From Spirochaetota bacterium (lineage in GTDB: Bacteria > Spirochaetota > UBA4802 > UBA5368): DNA of 64,000 nucleotides. A model generated the notes under the pieces. It was not told where the DNA came from, made no database searches, and saw only the letters and a list, made by a program, of their open reading frames with translations. A program made the position numbers and the translations under genes. Positions within the stretch are counted from its first letter, which is position 1, and every line of letters starts with the position of its first letter. The stretch lies in the NCBI GenBank assembly GCA_035477215.1, contig DATIKU010000014.1:161684-225683 (forward strand), read 5' to 3'. Positions 62,057 through 64,000 of this stretch are shown here, piece after piece.

Positions 62057-62449
62057 ATGATAAACGCCATAGACGCGCGCGCAACCGCGCAGCTTGGAAG
62101 GGACGATCGCGCGGGAGAGATTTCACGGCGCGCCGAAGGCGCGGCGCGGGGATTTCAGAACGTGCTCGATGAAACGATAAGCCGTGAAGAGCTGAAGGGC
62201 AGGGCGACGCATCCACGAGCGGTCGACCGGAAACTCATGGACGCCTGCACCGAGATGGAATCGCTCTTCGTGGCGAAGATGCTTAAAGAGATGCGCAAGA
62301 CAGTGCACAAGGGCGAGATGCTCAACGGCGGTTTCGCCGAGGAGATATTCGAGGACATGCTCTACGACGAGTACGCGCTCAACATGTCGAAAAACTCGAG
62401 TGTGGGAATAGCGAAAATGCTGTATGACCAGCTGAGTAATAAACTTTAA
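62057..62449 (+). CDS. flgJ: FlgJ-like rod-binding protein (no hydrolase domain)
   Basis: A 130-residue protein carrying only the N-terminal rod-binding part of FlgJ: ACTEMESLFVAKMLKEMRKT near 57-76 and FEDMLYDEYALNMSKNSSVG. The muramidase domain of enteric FlgJ is missing, so another enzyme must open the peptidoglycan. It is 6 bases after flgI and last in the operon. Confidence 0.9.
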   Translation: MINAIDARATAQLGRDDRAGEISRRAEGAARGFQNVLDETISREELKGRATHPRAVDRKLMDACTEMESLFVAKMLKEMRKTVHKGEMLNGGFAEEIFEDMLYDEYALNMSKNSSVGIAKMLYDQLSNKL

Positions 62450-62519
62450 TGTATAGGAAATTGCTCCCTCCCGCCGGCGAAAGCCTCGGGTCATATCGCC
62501 AGGTATCTGAAGCCACCCC

Positions 62520-63707
62520 TTGGGAAAAGTAGCCTCCCCGCCACTGTGGCCCATGGTCGGTTTCGCCATGGGGCTTTTCGCGGTGCAGACCTTCTGGGGA
62601 TTCACCTGGGCAACCCTGCCGCTGTACCTTCGGGAATTCGCCGGTTCCAACACCGTTACCGGCATCATGCTTTCCACGACCGGTATCACCGGCATCGTGC
62701 TTCCCGTTGTTTCGGGAATGGTATCCGACCGGATTTCGACGCGGTGGGGTCGCCGAAAGCCGGTTATCGCCGCCGGCTGGGCGCTGGTCTGCTGCATGTT
62801 GCTTCTGATACCCTTCATTCGTTCGACGCCCGCGCTGCTTGCCCTGCTCGTGCTTGCCTACGCCGGCTTTTTTACCGCAATGGGGCCGTATTTCGCCCTG
62901 CTGGCCGACACCTTCCGCCCGGAAGAGCGCAGCAAGGCCACCGGAGTCATGTTTCTGGTCGGCGGCACGGGAATCCTGAGTTATCTGCTATTCGCGGCGC
63001 GTTTTTATGAAAGCTCGCCGCTGTGGCCGTTTTTCTGGACCGTCGGAGGGATTATATTCGCCAACGTCGTGCTCTTCGCGGTGATTCGCGAACGGACCGG
63101 GGAAGCTATCCGACATCGGGCCGGTGGTATCTTCCCGGAGGTTTTTCGGCAAAGGGAGGTCGTTCGCTTCTATGCCGGTATGATTCTCTGGTGGACGGGT
63201 CTGTGGATGGTGAGCGCCTTTTTCATCATCGCCTACCGCGAAGTGTTTGGGATATCGACGGAGCTGGCGGTCACCGCCTTCCTTATCTTCAACATCTCTT
63301 TTGTCGTGTCGGCGCTCCCGGCGGGACTTCTGGGTATACGTTTCGGCATGAAAAAGGTCACTGCCTGCGGGCTCGGACTGCTGGCGATAAGCCTGGCCTT
63401 TACTCCATTGATCGGAGGCTACAGCGCATCGCTACCTTTCCTTGTGGCCGCCGGCGCTTCGTACAGCGCGGTCCTTGCCGTCTCGTATCCCTTCTTCCTG
63501 CGGCTCCTTCCCGGCGGGAATACGGCCGGGTTCGTCGGGCTCTACATGGCCTGTCAGAACGGGACGCTCCTGGTCGGTCCCGCGCTCGGCGGGCTGGTCA
63601 TCGACCTTTTCGGATATTCCGTGTTATTCATCGCTTCGGCGTCGGTCATTCTCGCGGGCCTTGCGGTTTTCCTGGGTGTGCAGGAACCGCAATCGAAAAC
63701 GAATTGA
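62520..63707 (+). CDS. MFS-type transporter
   Basis: A 395-residue membrane protein of 12 hydrophobic segments, with the MFS motif DRISTRWGRRKPVIAAGW after segment two and a related FRPEERSKATG loop. It resembles sugar:cation symporters of the GPH or sucrose-transporter type. The start is a TTG at 62520 without a clear ribosome-binding site, about 70 bases after flgJ; a later ATG at 62553 is possible. Substrate unknown. It ends the operon or stands alone. Confidence 0.85.
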   Translation: MGKVASPPLWPMVGFAMGLFAVQTFWGFTWATLPLYLREFAGSNTVTGIMLSTTGITGIVLPVVSGMVSDRISTRWGRRKPVIAAGWALVCCMLLLIPFIRSTPALLALLVLAYAGFFTAMGPYFALLADTFRPEERSKATGVMFLVGGTGILSYLLFAARFYESSPLWPFFWTVGGIIFANVVLFAVIRERTGEAIRHRAGGIFPEVFRQREVVRFYAGMILWWTGLWMVSAFFIIAYREVFGISTELAVTAFLIFNISFVVSALPAGLLGIRFGMKKVTACGLGLLAISLAFTPLIGGYSASLPFLVAAGASYSAVLAVSYPFFLRLLPGGNTAGFVGLYMACQNGTLLVGPALGGLVIDLFGYSVLFIASASVILAGLAVFLGVQEPQSKTN

Positions 63708-63752
63708 CAGGACTCCGCCGTTGGTGTCAGTATATGTGCCGGATCCTATTGA

Positions 63753-64000
63753 ATGCACATATCGTCAGAAAAATTTGACAATCTCGTACTCGGCACCGCC
63801 GCCCGGATCGTCGCGTCGCTTCCTCCCGACCTGCGCGCAAAGGCCGAGGAAGTGATATTCGCCGTCACCGACCGGCCGTCTCCAGAGCAGTTAAAAAGCG
63901 TGGGCGATGAAGACGACACCGACGCCGGCGATCTTCTCGGACTCTACGAGGGGATATCGCTCATCGACCGCAAGATCGACGATATGTCCGTACTCCCCGA
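63753..64000 (+). CDS. Zincin-like metallopeptidase-family protein, N-terminal part (cut by window end)
   Basis: The frame opens with an ATG at 63753 and runs 82 codons to the window edge. It reads like the small bacterial metallopeptidase family (about 120-130 residues): FDNLVLGTAARIVASLPPDL and GDLLGLYEGISLIDRKIDD. The HExxH zinc motif, which lies in the C-terminal half, would fall beyond the window. The family role is unclear. Confidence 0.75.
   Translation, partial: MHISSEKFDNLVLGTAARIVASLPPDLRAKAEEVIFAVTDRPSPEQLKSVGDEDDTDAGDLLGLYEGISLIDRKIDDMSVLP

Noticed and set aside
1..64000. CRISPR arrays, prophage modules, toxin-antitoxin pairs and restriction systems
   Set aside because: Looked for on both strands; no direct-repeat arrays or hallmark proteins seen apart from the IS630 element.

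Overview
The window is one GC-rich, densely coded chromosomal segment from a spirochaete. The assignment rests on a clear cytoplasmic filament protein gene (cfpA, 18696-20654), which as far as I know is confined to spirochaetes, and on a flgG-flgA-flgH-flgI-flgJ operon (59050-62449). The presence of L-ring and P-ring genes and the high GC content suggest a Leptospira-like or deep-branching, possibly uncultured, spirochaete rather than Borrelia. The genus cannot be named from this window.

Layout. 1-1400: an HD-domain phosphohydrolase (cut by the window edge), a SET-domain protein, and a 46-residue protein gene with its own -10 element, Shine-Dalgarno sequence and terminator. 1542-13367: a carbohydrate-catabolism cluster, all on the + strand. 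It encodes an Old-Yellow-Enzyme-like flavin reductase, a LacI regulator, a short-chain dehydrogenase, a fumarate-reductase-like flavoprotein, a ThuA-like protein, a Gfo/Idh/MocA oxidoreductase, a GPH-family sugar symporter, a 683-residue protein of unknown function and a KDG kinase. I infer catabolism of a uronate-like or otherwise unusual sugar ending in 2-keto-3-deoxygluconate. 13441-24455: lineage-type genes: a fibronectin-III-like exported protein, a TPR protein, a DUF6602-like protein, a vWA membrane protein, CfpA, an unknown protein and a PPDK-like enzyme with an altered ATP-binding part.

24535-43107: mostly housekeeping. It holds a ferredoxin-nitroreductase, a thiolase, a DUF1858 protein, tRNA-Thr and tRNA-Tyr, a TolC/MacA/MacB export operon, a XerD-like recombinase, SpoIID, queA, a Nif3-like gene, a zinc-ribbon protein, RNase HI, a RecJ-like exonuclease, a STAS protein, ispF, and an outer-membrane-type gene split by an intact IS630-family element. 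43108-51981: tyrS, an ECF sigma/anti-sigma pair, a divergent SpoIIE phosphatase, and on the minus strand a receiver-histidine kinase, a HAMP/TPR membrane protein and uvrC. 52116-52288: a promoter and terminator with no gene between them, a candidate small RNA. 52324-64000: a GH43-like beta-propeller protein, purL (with tandem PurS-like domains) and purQ, a YwqK/MORN-like repeat lipoprotein, the flagellar operon, an MFS transporter and the start of a zincin-like metallopeptidase.

The strongest leads are the sugar cluster with its uncharacterised 683-residue protein, the cfpA neighbourhood with its PPDK-like enzyme, the small RNA, the 46-residue protein gene and the IS630 insertion. All functional calls come from reading motifs by eye; no database search was possible.
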